DNA from: Endozoicomonas sp. G2_2
GTDB taxonomy: Bacteria > Pseudomonadota > Gammaproteobacteria > Nevskiales > Salinisphaeraceae
Assembly (NCBI RefSeq): GCF_017744135.1
Contig: NZ_JAGHQU010000010.1
Coordinates: forward strand, 40,206-104,205
Direction: 5' to 3'
DNA: 64,000 nucleotides
Positions 28,587 to 37,645 of this stretch are shown one piece after another. Position numbers and translations under genes: made by a program. Each line of letters starts with the position of its first letter. Positions within the stretch are counted from its first letter, which is position 1. The notes below the pieces were generated by a model. It was not told the origin of the DNA, did not search any database, and saw only the letters and a program-made list of their open reading frames with translations.

Positions 28587-29327
28587 ATGACCAAGGCCTA
28601 CAACGACGCTGAGTTCATGCTCAGCGAAGAGGCGCGCCCGTTGCGCCTGCTGTCCGAATATCTCGAACCCAGAACCCGGCTGGCTGAACTCAATGTCCAC
28701 CGTGCGCTCATTTTCTGGGGCTCGGCGCGTCTGCGCCCGCGCGAGGACGACCCGGTCGACGAAGCCGTGGATTTCTACGCCCAGGCGCGAGAGCTCGCCG
28801 CGCGCATGACCCGCTGGACGATGGAGACACACGCCGCCGATGAGCATTACTATGTCTGTACCGGCGGGGGGCCGGGCATCATGGAGGCGGCCAATCGCGG
28901 CGCGGCGGACGTCAATCGCGAATTGTCGATGGGCTACAATATCGAGCTGCCGCATGAGCAGGGGTCGAACGCGTATATCAGCGATGCGCTGAACTTCGAG
29001 TTCCACTACTTCTTCATGCGAAAGTTCTGGTTCATGAACGTCGCCAAGGCGTTGATCATCTTTCCGGGCGGCTTCGGCACCATGGACGAGCTGTTCGAGA
29101 TGCTCACGCTGATACAGACGGGCAAACAACCGCGAATTCCGGTAGTACTCTATGGCAAGAACTTCTGGGACCGACTCATCAACTTCGATGTTTTCGTGGA
29201 ATTGGGGCTGATAGCAGAGCGCGACATCGACCTGTTCTACCGAGCGGATTCGGTCGATGACGCATTTGATTTCCTCACCGATGCGCTTGCGCAAGATACG
29301 GTGACCGCACAAAGCCGGCACGGCTGA
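28587..29327 (+). CDS. LOG-family (TIGR00730-type) nucleotide phosphoribohydrolase
   Basis: A 246-residue Rossmann-like protein of the LOG family, whose members hydrolyse nucleoside 5'-monophosphates to base and ribose 5-phosphate. Both hallmark motifs are present: GGGPGIMEAANRGA (near 92) and PGGFGTMDELFE (near 160). The E. coli homologue PpnN is much longer, with extra regulatory domains; this is a single-domain version with about 50 extra N-terminal residues. Divergent from clpB. Older annotation as lysine decarboxylase is incorrect for this family. The M14 peptidase gene follows after 5 bp, suggesting co-transcription. Confidence 0.88.
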   Translation: MTKAYNDAEFMLSEEARPLRLLSEYLEPRTRLAELNVHRALIFWGSARLRPREDDPVDEAVDFYAQARELAARMTRWTMETHAADEHYYVCTGGGPGIMEAANRGAADVNRELSMGYNIELPHEQGSNAYISDALNFEFHYFFMRKFWFMNVAKALIIFPGGFGTMDELFEMLTLIQTGKQPRIPVVLYGKNFWDRLINFDVFVELGLIAERDIDLFYRADSVDDAFDFLTDALAQDTVTAQSRHG

Positions 29328-29332
29328 CTGTC

Positions 29333-30526
29333 ATGGCTAACGGATCATTCAAGAAACAAGGCAGCGCTAAGGGCGGCGCAAACCCCAGCGCGCGACTGCT
29401 GGTCGCCGGCTGGATCGGCAGCATGGTTCTGGTGGCATTGCTCACGGTGATGCTCACCTACGAGTTTTCGGACGAGGACACCGGCGCCGGCGATGCCGGA
29501 AAGCCCGAGGCGGGCCAAGTTGCCCAGTCCGGCCAGGATGACGACGGCGTCGTCGAGTCCTCACCGGACACGCAGATCGAAGACAGCAGCGCGAATGACC
29601 AGGTTGCCGCCAACGCGCCGGACGAGCCCGAACAGCCGGCCGAGCCGCAGTTCATGCCGAACCTCAAGTTCGCGGGCCGGGCGGGCATCGTGCAGCTCGC
29701 GGCCTCGAGCCTGCCGCCGAGCGACACGGTTGCCGAGTGGTGCCGCACGCTCGCCGAGCGCGTGAATGGCGTAGCGTCCAGCGACTGCATGTCGGGTGCG
29801 TTCGCCGACTCGGGCCACAAGTCTGTCAACGGCCGCCCGCTGATCGTGCGTCAGATCGAGCCGACCTCGCGTCCCGGCGCGGGACGCGTGCTGCTGATCG
29901 CGGCCACCCACGGCGACGAACTGAGTTCTGTCGGTACGGTGTTCAGCGGGATGAACATGATCGACGAGAACGGCACCGACTACCAATGGCGCGTCGCGCC
30001 AGTGATGAACCCGGACGGCCTGTTCCACGAGCCGCCGACCCGCGTGAACGCCAACGGCGTGGATCTCAACCGCAACCTGCCGACCGCCGGCTGGGCCAAG
30101 GAATCGCGGGACTACTGGCGCCGCGTGGGATTCGAGAAACGTCGCTTCCCGGGTGAAAGCGCCGGCAGCGAACCCGAAAACCAGTGGCTTGCCGCGCAGA
30201 TCAAGGAATTCAAACCCAACGTCATCATCTCGATGCATGCGCCGTATGGCGTGCTCGACTACGACGGCGATTTTCCGGCGCCGCAGAAGATGGGCAGCCT
30301 GAACCTGCATCGTCTGGGCGTTTATCCGGGCTCGCTCGGCAATTTCGCATCGCGCATGCAGGGCATTCCGGTGATCACGGTCGAACTCGACGACGCCGAC
30401 GAGCCGCCGAGCGATGGCGAGATCGAGCAGATGTTCACGGACCTCAACGGCTGGCTCGACCGCTACTTCCGCAGCGTCCGCCAGGCGAGCGCCGACGGCG
30501 GCAACGCCGCGTCCGACGCGGGCTAG
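29333..30526 (+). CDS. Membrane-anchored M14-family zinc carboxypeptidase-like protein
   Basis: A 397-residue protein with one N-terminal TM helix (about residues 22–44), an acidic, Glu/Asp/Gln-rich linker (50–105), and a periplasmic M14 domain. Zinc-binding residues are visible: His and Glu in THGDELSS (near 195) and the second His in IISMHAPYG (near 300); substrate-binding NPDG and VDLNRNLP lie between. The C-terminal Glu in TVELDD is the probable catalytic base. MpaA-like murein peptide amidases share this fold, so a role in cell-wall peptide trimming is plausible, but the anchored form differs from cytoplasmic MpaA. Confidence 0.82.
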   Translation: MANGSFKKQGSAKGGANPSARLLVAGWIGSMVLVALLTVMLTYEFSDEDTGAGDAGKPEAGQVAQSGQDDDGVVESSPDTQIEDSSANDQVAANAPDEPEQPAEPQFMPNLKFAGRAGIVQLAASSLPPSDTVAEWCRTLAERVNGVASSDCMSGAFADSGHKSVNGRPLIVRQIEPTSRPGAGRVLLIAATHGDELSSVGTVFSGMNMIDENGTDYQWRVAPVMNPDGLFHEPPTRVNANGVDLNRNLPTAGWAKESRDYWRRVGFEKRRFPGESAGSEPENQWLAAQIKEFKPNVIISMHAPYGVLDYDGDFPAPQKMGSLNLHRLGVYPGSLGNFASRMQGIPVITVELDDADEPPSDGEIEQMFTDLNGWLDRYFRSVRQASADGGNAASDAG

Positions 30527-30572
30527 CGCGCATACGGCGTCGCGCATCGCGCGGCGCCGTTTTCCCGACGTT

Positions 30573-31289
30573 TCATGTTGGATCGAACGCCGTCGTGTCC
30601 GGCAGGCACGCGCGGCGTGCGAGATGACTGCGCAGGCCGATCGATAGCCGCTGCCAGTCGCGCGGCTCGTCGATATCGTCTCGAACGGGTGCCTCGCTCA
30701 CCGCAAAACCCTGGCGAGCCAGCGCGGTTCGCGTCGCAATCGCCACGTGCGGCGTGCTCCAGCGCGGGCCGCGAAAGATCTGCGGGCGAGGGCGATTGAG
30801 CCCGATACCCCAGTACCCCCCGTCCCGGGTTGGCGCCAGCCATGCGCGTGGGCCATCGTGCGCGAGCGCACACCGGGCCTCGTGCAGCCACGCACCGGCG
30901 AGCGCGGGCTGATCGCTGCCGATCAGGATGACGCGCCGCGCGTAGCGCCGGCCCAGGGCAATGCCCCGGGCCATGCGCGTTCCCAGATCGCCGCGGGCTT
31001 GCCGGTGGCAGGTCACCGCGTAGCGGCGCGCGAGATGGCGAAGGAACGGATGGCGGGTATCCGGCGCGCACGCTATAAGTACACGGCCGCACGTCGCGGC
31101 GCGGGTCATCGCCACGGCGTGCTCGAGCATCGCACGGTAGATATGCGCTGCACGGCGGCTGCCGACGCCTCGGGCGAGGCGTGTCTTGCAGCGTCCGGCG
31201 ACGGGTGCCTTGGCAAAGATCACCACGCAAAAATCGTCTTCAAGTGACGAAGCTGCGTGGTTTGCGTTCGGGGGGTTGGCAACAGACAT
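30573..31289 (-). CDS. TIGR04282 (DUF2064) glycosyltransferase
   Basis: A 238-residue GT-A-fold protein of the family annotated as arsenosugar-biosynthesis glycosyltransferase. The start of the fold is CVVIFAKAPVAGRCKTRLAR, then the nucleotide/metal site ILIGSDQPAL and later TRDGGYWGIGL. Its N-terminus is uncertain: ATG 31289 adds about 21 non-conserved residues, and most family members begin a few residues before the IIFAKAP strand, where GTG codons at 31221–31226 exist. The extra part overlaps the promoter of the divergent tRNA-Ala gene. No other arsenic-sugar gene is nearby, so actual substrate is unknown. Confidence 0.8.
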   Translation of the reverse strand: MSVANPPNANHAASSLEDDFCVVIFAKAPVAGRCKTRLARGVGSRRAAHIYRAMLEHAVAMTRAATCGRVLIACAPDTRHPFLRHLARRYAVTCHRQARGDLGTRMARGIALGRRYARRVILIGSDQPALAGAWLHEARCALAHDGPRAWLAPTRDGGYWGIGLNRPRPQIFRGPRWSTPHVAIATRTALARQGFAVSEAPVRDDIDEPRDWQRLSIGLRSHLARRACLPDTTAFDPT

Positions 31290-31303
31290 AAGCCTGCTAT
31301 CAT
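31276..31303 (+). promoter_or_regulatory. Promoter of tRNA-Ala
   Basis: TTGGCA and TATCAT are separated by 16 bases, with TG one base before the -10 (extended). A GC-rich stretch (CGCCGCTCGC) follows, as in stringently controlled stable-RNA promoters. The +1 would fall about 28 bases before the tRNA. Confidence 0.7.
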
Positions 31304-31338
31304 ACGCCGCTCGCTCGCCGGCAAGCGGGCAAGAAAAC

Positions 31339-31414
<76 letters not shown>

Positions 31415-31423
31415 GTTTTCGAG

Positions 31424-31450
31424 AAAGCCGCTCATCGAGCGGCTTTTTTT
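31424..31450 (+). terminator. Intrinsic terminator of tRNA-Ala
   Basis: AAAGCCGCTC-ATC-GAGCGGCTTT hairpin followed by a run of seven T, ten bases after the tRNA CCA end. Confidence 0.92.
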
Positions 31451-31678
31451 ATGCGCGGCATCGGCCACGGCCTGGGCGCCCCTCGGGCTTGTCAAACCTC
31501 TCGCAGACGCGATTTCCTTCCGGCCCGCGTTTGACCATCGTCGTAGACGCGGCCGGCCAAGTCGCTGATTTGTCGCGCAGATTAGATTTAGGATAAGACG
31601 CTTAACGCCGCGTTCGTTGAATCCGCGCGAATGCCCCACCGACACTCCCTCCCACAACGACAAGACAGGAGGAGAGTC

Positions 31679-32089
31679 ATGATCATCTATGGTGTGGCGC
31701 TGCTGGCGGCCTGCATGCTGGCCGGCAACGTCATCGGCGAGCTCATTGGCATCGCCATCGGCGTGAGTTCCAACGTGGGCGGCGTCGGTATTGCGATGCT
31801 GCTGCTGGTTTTCGTGGTCTATCGGCTGCAGAAGGCCGGCTGTCTGGATACCTCGTCGCGCCGTGGCGTGGAGTTCTGGAGCTCGCTCTATATCCCGATC
31901 GTGGTCGCGATGGCGGCGAGCCAGAACGTGGTCGGCGCCGTCACCGGCGGGCCGGTCGCGCTGGTGGGCGGTCTGGCGGTCGTGGCGGTGAGCTTCGCGC
32001 TCGTGCCGGTCATCGCGCGCCTGGGCAAGGGCAAGTACGCCGTGCCGCTCGACGATATCGAAACCGAGCGGGGTGCACGCGATGAGTGA
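31679..32089 (+). CDS. madL: Malonate transporter subunit MadL
   Basis: A 136-residue inner-membrane protein with four TM helices (IIYGVALLAACMLAGNVIG at the start). With MadM it forms the malonate/Na+ symporter described in Malonomonas and Pseudomonas systems. ATG 31679 follows GGAGGAGAG. The last eight bases overlap the start of madM. Its identity rests on the pairing with MadM and on the malonate decarboxylase operon 1.8 kb away. Confidence 0.88.
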   Translation: MIIYGVALLAACMLAGNVIGELIGIAIGVSSNVGGVGIAMLLLVFVVYRLQKAGCLDTSSRRGVEFWSSLYIPIVVAMAASQNVVGAVTGGPVALVGGLAVVAVSFALVPVIARLGKGKYAVPLDDIETERGARDE

Positions 32090-32849
32090 ACGTCTGCTCG
32101 ATGTGTTTGCCAGCAACGGTCTGATCACGGCGTTTGCCGCCGTGGGGCTGCTGATGCTGGTCTGTAATCTCGTGTCCCGGCATCTCACGGCGGGGCGCAT
32201 ACACGGTTCCGCGATCGCCATCGGCGTGGGGCTGGTGCTGTCCTATATCGGGGGCGTGTCGACGGGCGGTGAGGATGGTCTCGCCGACGTCGCGCTGTTC
32301 TCCGGCGTCGGGCTCATGGGGGGCTCCATGCTGCGCGACTTCGCGATTGTGGCCACGGCCTTTGGCGTCGACGTCGAGGAGTTGCGCAAGGCGGGCTTCA
32401 ACGGCGTGCTCGCGTTGTTCGTGGGCATTATCGTCCCGTTCTTTCTCGGCGGTGCGATCGCCTATGCGTTCGGCTATAGCGACCCGGTGGCGCTTACGAC
32501 GATCGGTGCCGGCGCGGCGACGTACATCGTCGGCCCGGTCACCGGCACCGCGATCGGCGCGAGCTCGGATCTGATCGCGCTGTCGATCGCCATCGGCCTG
32601 GTGAAGTCCATTTCGGTGATGATCGTCACGCCCATGGTCGCGCGCACGATTTCGCTGAACAATCCGTCGGCGGCGCTGGTGTTCGGCGGCATGATGGGGA
32701 CCACCAGTGGCGTCGCCGGCGGTCTGGCGGCCACCGATCCGCGCCTGGTGCCCTATGGCGCCATGACCGCGACGTTCTACACCGGGCTGGGCTGCCTGCT
32801 CGGGCCGTCCGTGCTGTATCTGGTGGTGCGTGCGCTGCTCGGTGGCTGA
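32082..32849 (+). CDS. madM: Malonate transporter subunit MadM
   Basis: A 255-residue polytopic protein with about 8 TM helices, including the glycine-rich segments SGVGLMGGSMLRD and GAGAATYIVGPVTGTAIGA typical of the family. It starts within the last codons of madL, so synthesis is coupled. MadLM are usually at the end of mdc operons; here they precede the divergent regulator. The next gene (lysR) is convergent after 31 bp. Confidence 0.9.
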   Translation: MSERLLDVFASNGLITAFAAVGLLMLVCNLVSRHLTAGRIHGSAIAIGVGLVLSYIGGVSTGGEDGLADVALFSGVGLMGGSMLRDFAIVATAFGVDVEELRKAGFNGVLALFVGIIVPFFLGGAIAYAFGYSDPVALTTIGAGAATYIVGPVTGTAIGASSDLIALSIAIGLVKSISVMIVTPMVARTISLNNPSAALVFGGMMGTTSGVAGGLAATDPRLVPYGAMTATFYTGLGCLLGPSVLYLVVRALLGG

Positions 32850-32880
32850 TCGCGGGGCGCGGTCGCCCGCGCGGGCCGCG

Positions 32881-33786
32881 TCAGCCGGTGACGGCGATCG
32901 CGGCCTGCTCCAGCGCCACGATGCGTTCGTCGGCCGCGCGCGATTTGAGATAGCACAGCCCCAGGGTCTGGGTGACGCGCTGGTTCGGTGTCACCCGCGC
33001 GAAGGACAGTGCACCGGGGTAGATATCGTCGATGCGCTTGGGCAGCAGGGCATGGCCGACGCCGCCCTTGACCAGGCTGGCGAGCGTGAAGATGTCGTTG
33101 GCGCGCAGCACGATCCGGGGCGTGATGCCGGCTTCGAGGAACATGCGATAGCTGTCGCGTCCGGTGGCGAACTCCTGGGAGAGCATCACGAAGGGCGCGC
33201 CGTCGTAGCGGCGCAGATCGACAGGCAGGGCGGCGTTCGGCGGGGCATCCGCGGCCGCGCTGGCGATATGGATCTCGTCCTCGAACAGCGGTTTGACGAC
33301 GCGGTGGCGCCGCCGGCCGAGGCCATGCACGCAGATCAGCGCGGCATCGATATCCCCGGCCTGGAGCTTGTCTTCCAGATCGGCGTTGGAGCCGAGCACC
33401 AGTTCGATATCGCAGCCGGGGACGCTTTCCTTGAGCGCGTTGATGATGCGCGGCACAACGGCCACGGTGAGCGAATAGAGCGTGCCGATGCGGAAGATGC
33501 TCGGCGAGATACCGGCTGCCGCGCGCGTTTCGTCCACGCTGCGCTGGATGCGTTCGATGATGTCGCTGGCGTGGCGTTCGAGCACGAAGGCCGACTCCAG
33601 CGGCTCCAGCGAGCGGCTGCGGTGCGCGAACAGCGGGCAGCCCACGGCAGCTTCCAGCGAATGGATCGCCTTGTGCACCGACACGCTCGACAGCGACAGC
33701 GCTTCGGCGGCACGCGCCAGGTTTCTTTCGCGCATGAACACGAGAAAGATCTCGAGCTTGCGCAGGGTAATCTCGTCGCTGCTCAC
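32881..33786 (-). CDS. mdcR: LysR-type regulator of the malonate genes
   Basis: A 301-residue LysR-type regulator: winged helix-turn-helix in residues 8–65 (ARAAEALSLSSVSVHKAIHSLE) and a periplasmic-binding-protein-like effector domain from about 95. It is divergent from mdcA with a 125-bp intergenic region that holds an inverted repeat, which is the arrangement of MdcR in other malonate operons. Malonate as inducer is inferred from location. It could also control madLM. Confidence 0.87.
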   Translation of the reverse strand: MSSDEITLRKLEIFLVFMRERNLARAAEALSLSSVSVHKAIHSLEAAVGCPLFAHRSRSLEPLESAFVLERHASDIIERIQRSVDETRAAAGISPSIFRIGTLYSLTVAVVPRIINALKESVPGCDIELVLGSNADLEDKLQAGDIDAALICVHGLGRRRHRVVKPLFEDEIHIASAAADAPPNAALPVDLRRYDGAPFVMLSQEFATGRDSYRMFLEAGITPRIVLRANDIFTLASLVKGGVGHALLPKRIDDIYPGALSFARVTPNQRVTQTLGLCYLKSRAADERIVALEQAAIAVTG

Positions 33787-33831
33787 GATGGCCGTCCCGT
33801 GCCCGAAAAATCGACGTTAACAAAGCAAACG

Positions 33832-33852
33832 GCGGGTTTATTGAAACCCCGC
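33832..33852. promoter_or_regulatory. Inverted repeat, likely MdcR operator
   Basis: GCGGGTTT and AAACCCCGC surround ATTG between the divergent mdcR and mdcA genes. The inner GGTTT-ATTG-AAACC is a palindrome of LysR-site type. It is 60 bp upstream of mdcA, a sensible site for activation and autorepression. Confidence 0.55.
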
Positions 33853-33911
33853 GTGGCGCATTCTAACTTGAGCGCCGCGCAGGCCAGCCCGACAGCGAGA
33901 CAGGACAGAGC

Positions 33912-35558
33912 ATGACCGAACGCAAATGGACGACGCGACGCGACGACAAGCGAGCGCGCATGGACAGCGTGGCCTCCTGGCTGGACGCCAAGGTGCTGGC
34001 CCGCGAGCGCGTACCCGACGCGCTGCATGCCCTCATTCGCTCGGGCGACCGCGTGATAGCCGAGGGCAACAACCAGAAACAGGCCGACTTTCTCTCGCGT
34101 GCGCTGGCCGATCTCGACCCGGAGCGCGTACACGATCTGCATATGATCCAGCCCAGTGTCGGCCGCCCGGAACATCTGGCGGTATTCGAAAAGGGCATCG
34201 CAAGAAAACTCGACTTCGCGTTTTCCGGCACCCAGAGCCACCGTATCGGGCAGCTGATGATGGACGGCGTGATCGAGGTCGGCGCCATTCATACCTATAT
34301 CGAGCTTTATGCCCGGCTGTTCGTGGATCTGATCCCCCGGGTCGTGCTCACCGCCGCCTTCAAGGCCGACCGCGACGGCAATCTCTATACCGGGCCGTCG
34401 ACCGAAGACACGCCGGCACTGGTCGAGGCGGCGGCATTTTCGGGCGGCATCGTGATCGCGCAGGCGAACGAGATCGTCGACGATGTTTCGCAGCTGGATC
34501 GTGTCGATATTCCGGGCTCCTGGGTGGATGTGGTCGTCGAGGCGGACAAGCCGTTCTATATCGAGCCGCTGTTCACCCGGGACCCGCGTCATATCACCGA
34601 CGTGCAGATCTTCATGGCGATGATGGCGCTCAAGGGCATTTATGCCGAACACGGGGTCATGTCGCTCAACCATGGCATCGGTTTCAACACCGCGGCGATC
34701 GAATTGCTGCTGCCCACCTACGGCGAAAAACTCGGCCTGCGCGGCAAGATCGCGAAGAACTGGGTGCTCAACCCGCACCCGACGCTGATCCCGGCGATCG
34801 AATCCGGCTGGGTCGAAACCGTGCATTGCTTCGGCACCGAATTGGGCATGGAGAACTATGTCGCCGCGCGGCCCGACGTGTTCTTTACCGGCGCGGACGG
34901 CTCGCTGCGCTCCAATCGCGCCTTCTGCCAGCTCGCGGGCCATTACGCGGCCGATATGTTCATCGGCTCCACGCTGCAGATGGACCCGGACGGCAACTCA
35001 TCGACCGTGACCACCTCGCGCGTGTCCGGTTTCGGCGGCGCGCCGAACCTCGGCTGCGACGCGCGCGGTCGCCGACATGCCACGCCGGCCTGGGCGAATC
35101 TCGCGCCCGGCGCTGATCCCATGGCGCGCGGGCGCAAGCTGGTCGTGCAGATGGTCGAGACGTTCCAGGCCGGTCTGAAGCCGACCTTCGTCGATCAACT
35201 CGACGCCGTAACCGTGGCCGAGCGTGCCAAGCTCGATCTGGCCCCGGTGATGGTCTACGGCGACGATACGACCCACCTGCTCACCGAGGAAGGGCTGGCT
35301 TATCTGTACAAGGCCGAGTCGCTGGAGGAGCGGCGCGCGATGATCGCGGCCGTGGCCGGCGTGACGCCGCTGGGCATGAATGCCGATGCGGCGACCACGC
35401 GGCGTCTGCGTGAGCAGGACAAGGTGCGGCTACCGGAGGATCTGGGCGTGAATCGTACCGAGGCCACCCGCGCGCAGCTCGCGGCCAGCAGCATCGCCGA
35501 TCTCGTCGATTGGTCGGGCGGGCTTTACGAGCCGCCGGCGCGCTTTAGGAGCTGGTAA
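33912..35558 (+). CDS. mdcA: Malonate decarboxylase alpha subunit (acetyl-S-ACP:malonate ACP transferase)
   Basis: A 548-residue CoA-transferase-type enzyme. It exchanges acetyl for malonyl on the acyl carrier protein MdcC. Length agrees with Klebsiella and Pseudomonas MdcA (about 550). Motifs include VIAEGNNQKQADFL, VDIPGSWVDVVVEADKPF, and HCFGTELGMENYVAARPDVFFTGADGS (core region). It is the first gene of the seven-gene operon; its stop TAA overlaps mdcB ATG (TAATG). The start is fixed by MTERKWTTRR with an upstream GACAGGACAG. Confidence 0.95.
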   Translation: MTERKWTTRRDDKRARMDSVASWLDAKVLARERVPDALHALIRSGDRVIAEGNNQKQADFLSRALADLDPERVHDLHMIQPSVGRPEHLAVFEKGIARKLDFAFSGTQSHRIGQLMMDGVIEVGAIHTYIELYARLFVDLIPRVVLTAAFKADRDGNLYTGPSTEDTPALVEAAAFSGGIVIAQANEIVDDVSQLDRVDIPGSWVDVVVEADKPFYIEPLFTRDPRHITDVQIFMAMMALKGIYAEHGVMSLNHGIGFNTAAIELLLPTYGEKLGLRGKIAKNWVLNPHPTLIPAIESGWVETVHCFGTELGMENYVAARPDVFFTGADGSLRSNRAFCQLAGHYAADMFIGSTLQMDPDGNSSTVTTSRVSGFGGAPNLGCDARGRRHATPAWANLAPGADPMARGRKLVVQMVETFQAGLKPTFVDQLDAVTVAERAKLDLAPVMVYGDDTTHLLTEEGLAYLYKAESLEERRAMIAAVAGVTPLGMNADAATTRRLREQDKVRLPEDLGVNRTEATRAQLAASSIADLVDWSGGLYEPPARFRSW

Positions 35559-36490
35559 TGGATGGTGACAACGCCGGCGTGGATATTCACGTCCGTACCC
35601 TTGCAACAACGCTGGCCGACGCCGCGACCGACGCCTTGCGCGCGGAGGTCGACCTCACGCCCAAGCCCGGGTTGGTGGATGCCCGGGGCAGCGGCTCGCA
35701 CCACGACATGAGCCACGCGCTCATGCGCGCCTCGGCCGATGCGCTGCATCTGGGGTTTCACGATGCCGCGGTGGCGGCCACCCGTGAACGCGATCTCGTG
35801 CGCCTGCGCGCCGAGCTCGGCCTGCTCGGGCGCGAGAGCGAGGCGCGCATGTTGCTGGCCACCGGCGGGGTGAATACGCATCGCGGCGCGATCTGGTGTC
35901 TCGGACTGCTGGTGTCGGCGGCAGCCGCCGAGCCGGGCCGCTGGCAGGCCGATGCACTGCTCGGCTGGGTCGGGCGCATGGCCATCATCGACGACCCGGC
36001 CGTGTCGGCCACGCGCCGGTCCAACGGGCTGCGGGCGATACGCAACTACGGCGTCGCAGGCGCGCGCGCGGAGGCCGCGGGCGGATTCGTGCAGATCGTC
36101 GAGGCCGGCCTGCCGACGCTGCGGGCCTCGCGCGAGGCGGGGTGTAGCGAACGCGTCGCCCGCTTGAATGCGCTGATCGCCCTCATGGCCGTGCTCGACG
36201 ATACCTGCGTCCTCAGCCGGGCGGGGCTCGAGGGCCTGCGCACGACCCAGGCGCGCGCGGCACGGATCGTCGAACTCGGCGGCGTCGGTACGCGTCGCGG
36301 TGCCCGCGAACTCGCAGCGCTCGAACACGCGCTGATCACGCTGAATGCCTCGCCCGGCGGTAGCGCCGATCTGTTGGCGGCCACACTTTTCGTCGATGCC
36401 CTCGAGGCCGCGGCTCGCGATCAGCGCAGTGGCGCCCGGGTCGCGATCGATTCTGCACAGGAGAAATCTCATGCAACGACTATCGCTTGA
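35558..36490 (+). CDS. mdcB: Triphosphoribosyl-dephospho-CoA synthase
   Basis: A 310-residue CitG-family enzyme that joins ATP and dephospho-CoA to give the prosthetic-group precursor for MdcC. Conserved parts are VDLTPKPGLVDARGSGSHHDM (near residues 33–53, core quoted) and a later ATGGVNTHRGAIWCLGL. Overlap TAATG with mdcA and a 20-base overlap with mdcC make it tightly coupled. E. coli CitG is about 290 residues. Confidence 0.93.
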   Translation: MDGDNAGVDIHVRTLATTLADAATDALRAEVDLTPKPGLVDARGSGSHHDMSHALMRASADALHLGFHDAAVAATRERDLVRLRAELGLLGRESEARMLLATGGVNTHRGAIWCLGLLVSAAAAEPGRWQADALLGWVGRMAIIDDPAVSATRRSNGLRAIRNYGVAGARAEAAGGFVQIVEAGLPTLRASREAGCSERVARLNALIALMAVLDDTCVLSRAGLEGLRTTQARAARIVELGGVGTRRGARELAALEHALITLNASPGGSADLLAATLFVDALEAAARDQRSGARVAIDSAQEKSHATTIA

Positions 36491-36779
36491 CTACGCGGCG
36501 GGGGCGCCGGCCGCTCGCCGCGCCCTGGCCGGCGTGGTGGGTTCGGGCGATCTCGAGGTCCTGCTGGAACCCGGTACCGAAGGCCGGTCCACGGTCGAGA
36601 TCAACACCTCGGTCGATGGCGTGAACGACATATGGACTGCGGTCGTCGGGCGCATCTTCGCGGACGCGACGCAGCCTGCGGTTGCGCTCGAGATCAACGA
36701 TTTCGGCGCTACACCCGCCGTGGTGCGCCTGCGTATCGCACAGGCCATGGAGTCGGCGGCCGGCAGGGGAGAAGCCTGA
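36471..36779 (+). CDS. mdcC: Malonate decarboxylase acyl carrier protein (delta subunit)
   Basis: A 102-residue acyl carrier protein. The segment LAGVVGSGDLEVLLE places a Ser at residue 25, the position that carries the phosphodiester-linked 2'-(5''-phosphoribosyl)-3'-dephospho-CoA in Klebsiella MdcC. The C-terminal INDFGATPAVVRLRI is the other conserved block. The ATG at 36471, inside the mdcB end, has GGAG-type spacing (CAGGAGAAATCTC). Stop overlaps mdcD as TGATG. Confidence 0.94.
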   Translation: MQRLSLDYAAGAPAARRALAGVVGSGDLEVLLEPGTEGRSTVEINTSVDGVNDIWTAVVGRIFADATQPAVALEINDFGATPAVVRLRIAQAMESAAGRGEA

Positions 36780-37645
36780 TGGATACCGCGGCACTCATCG
36801 CACGCGAAAGCTTTGTCGAACGCAGCGCGCGCGCCCGGGTGGCCGGCCTGCTAGACGAGGGCACGATGCGCGAACTGCTCGACCCGTTCGAACGCCTGCG
36901 CTCGCCCTGGCTGGGGCTGCAGGACATCGTGACCCAGGCCGACGACGGCGTGGTCATCGCGCGCGGCGCCATCGACGGTACTGCCGTGGTCTGCGCGGCG
37001 ATCGAGCCGGCGTTCCAGGGCGGTTCCATGGGTGAAGTCGGTGGCGCCAAGATCGCGGGCGCGCTCGAGCTGGCGCTTGAAGATGCGCGTGCCGGCAAGC
37101 CGGTCATTCCCGTACTCCTGCTCGAAACCGGCGGCGTGCGCCTGCAGGAGGCGAACTGCGGACTCGCGGCGATCGCCGAAATTCATGCCGCTATCGTGGC
37201 ATTGCGCGCCCATGTGCCGGTCGTGGGGGTCATCACCGGGCCGGTGGGTTGTTTTGGCGGCATGTCGATTGCCGCGGGGCTGTGCTCCGAATTGATCGTG
37301 ACCCGCGAAGCACGGCTCGGACTCAACGGCCCGCAGGTGATCGAGCAGGAAGCCGGCATCGACGAGTTCGACTCGCGCGACCGGCCGATGATCTGGAGCC
37401 TGACCGGCGGCGCGCAGCGCCATGCCTGTGGGCTGGCCGAAACCCTGTGCAACGACGACGCCCGCGAGATCGCGAACGCCGTGTCGCGCGCGGTGGCGGC
37501 GCCGGCCCGCGAGCCCGCCCGGCTACGCGATATCGACACCCATCTGGCGCGCCTGCAAGCCGTCGATCCGGCCTGGCGCGCCGAAGCCGCGTGGGTGCGT
37601 ACGGCGTTCGCGAGCAAACAGGATGAAAACGGGAGCCCGGCATGA
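36779..37645 (+). CDS. mdcD: Malonate decarboxylase beta subunit
   Basis: A 288-residue carboxyltransferase-fold subunit of the biotin-independent decarboxylase. It has AAIEPAFQGGSMGEVGGAKI and LLETGGVRLQEANCGL, matching the crotonase-fold acyl-binding site. With MdcE it decarboxylates malonyl-S-MdcC to acetyl-S-MdcC. Stop and the mdcE start overlap by four bases (ATGA). It follows mdcC with TGATG overlap. Confidence 0.94.
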   Translation: MDTAALIARESFVERSARARVAGLLDEGTMRELLDPFERLRSPWLGLQDIVTQADDGVVIARGAIDGTAVVCAAIEPAFQGGSMGEVGGAKIAGALELALEDARAGKPVIPVLLLETGGVRLQEANCGLAAIAEIHAAIVALRAHVPVVGVITGPVGCFGGMSIAAGLCSELIVTREARLGLNGPQVIEQEAGIDEFDSRDRPMIWSLTGGAQRHACGLAETLCNDDAREIANAVSRAVAAPAREPARLRDIDTHLARLQAVDPAWRAEAAWVRTAFASKQDENGSPA

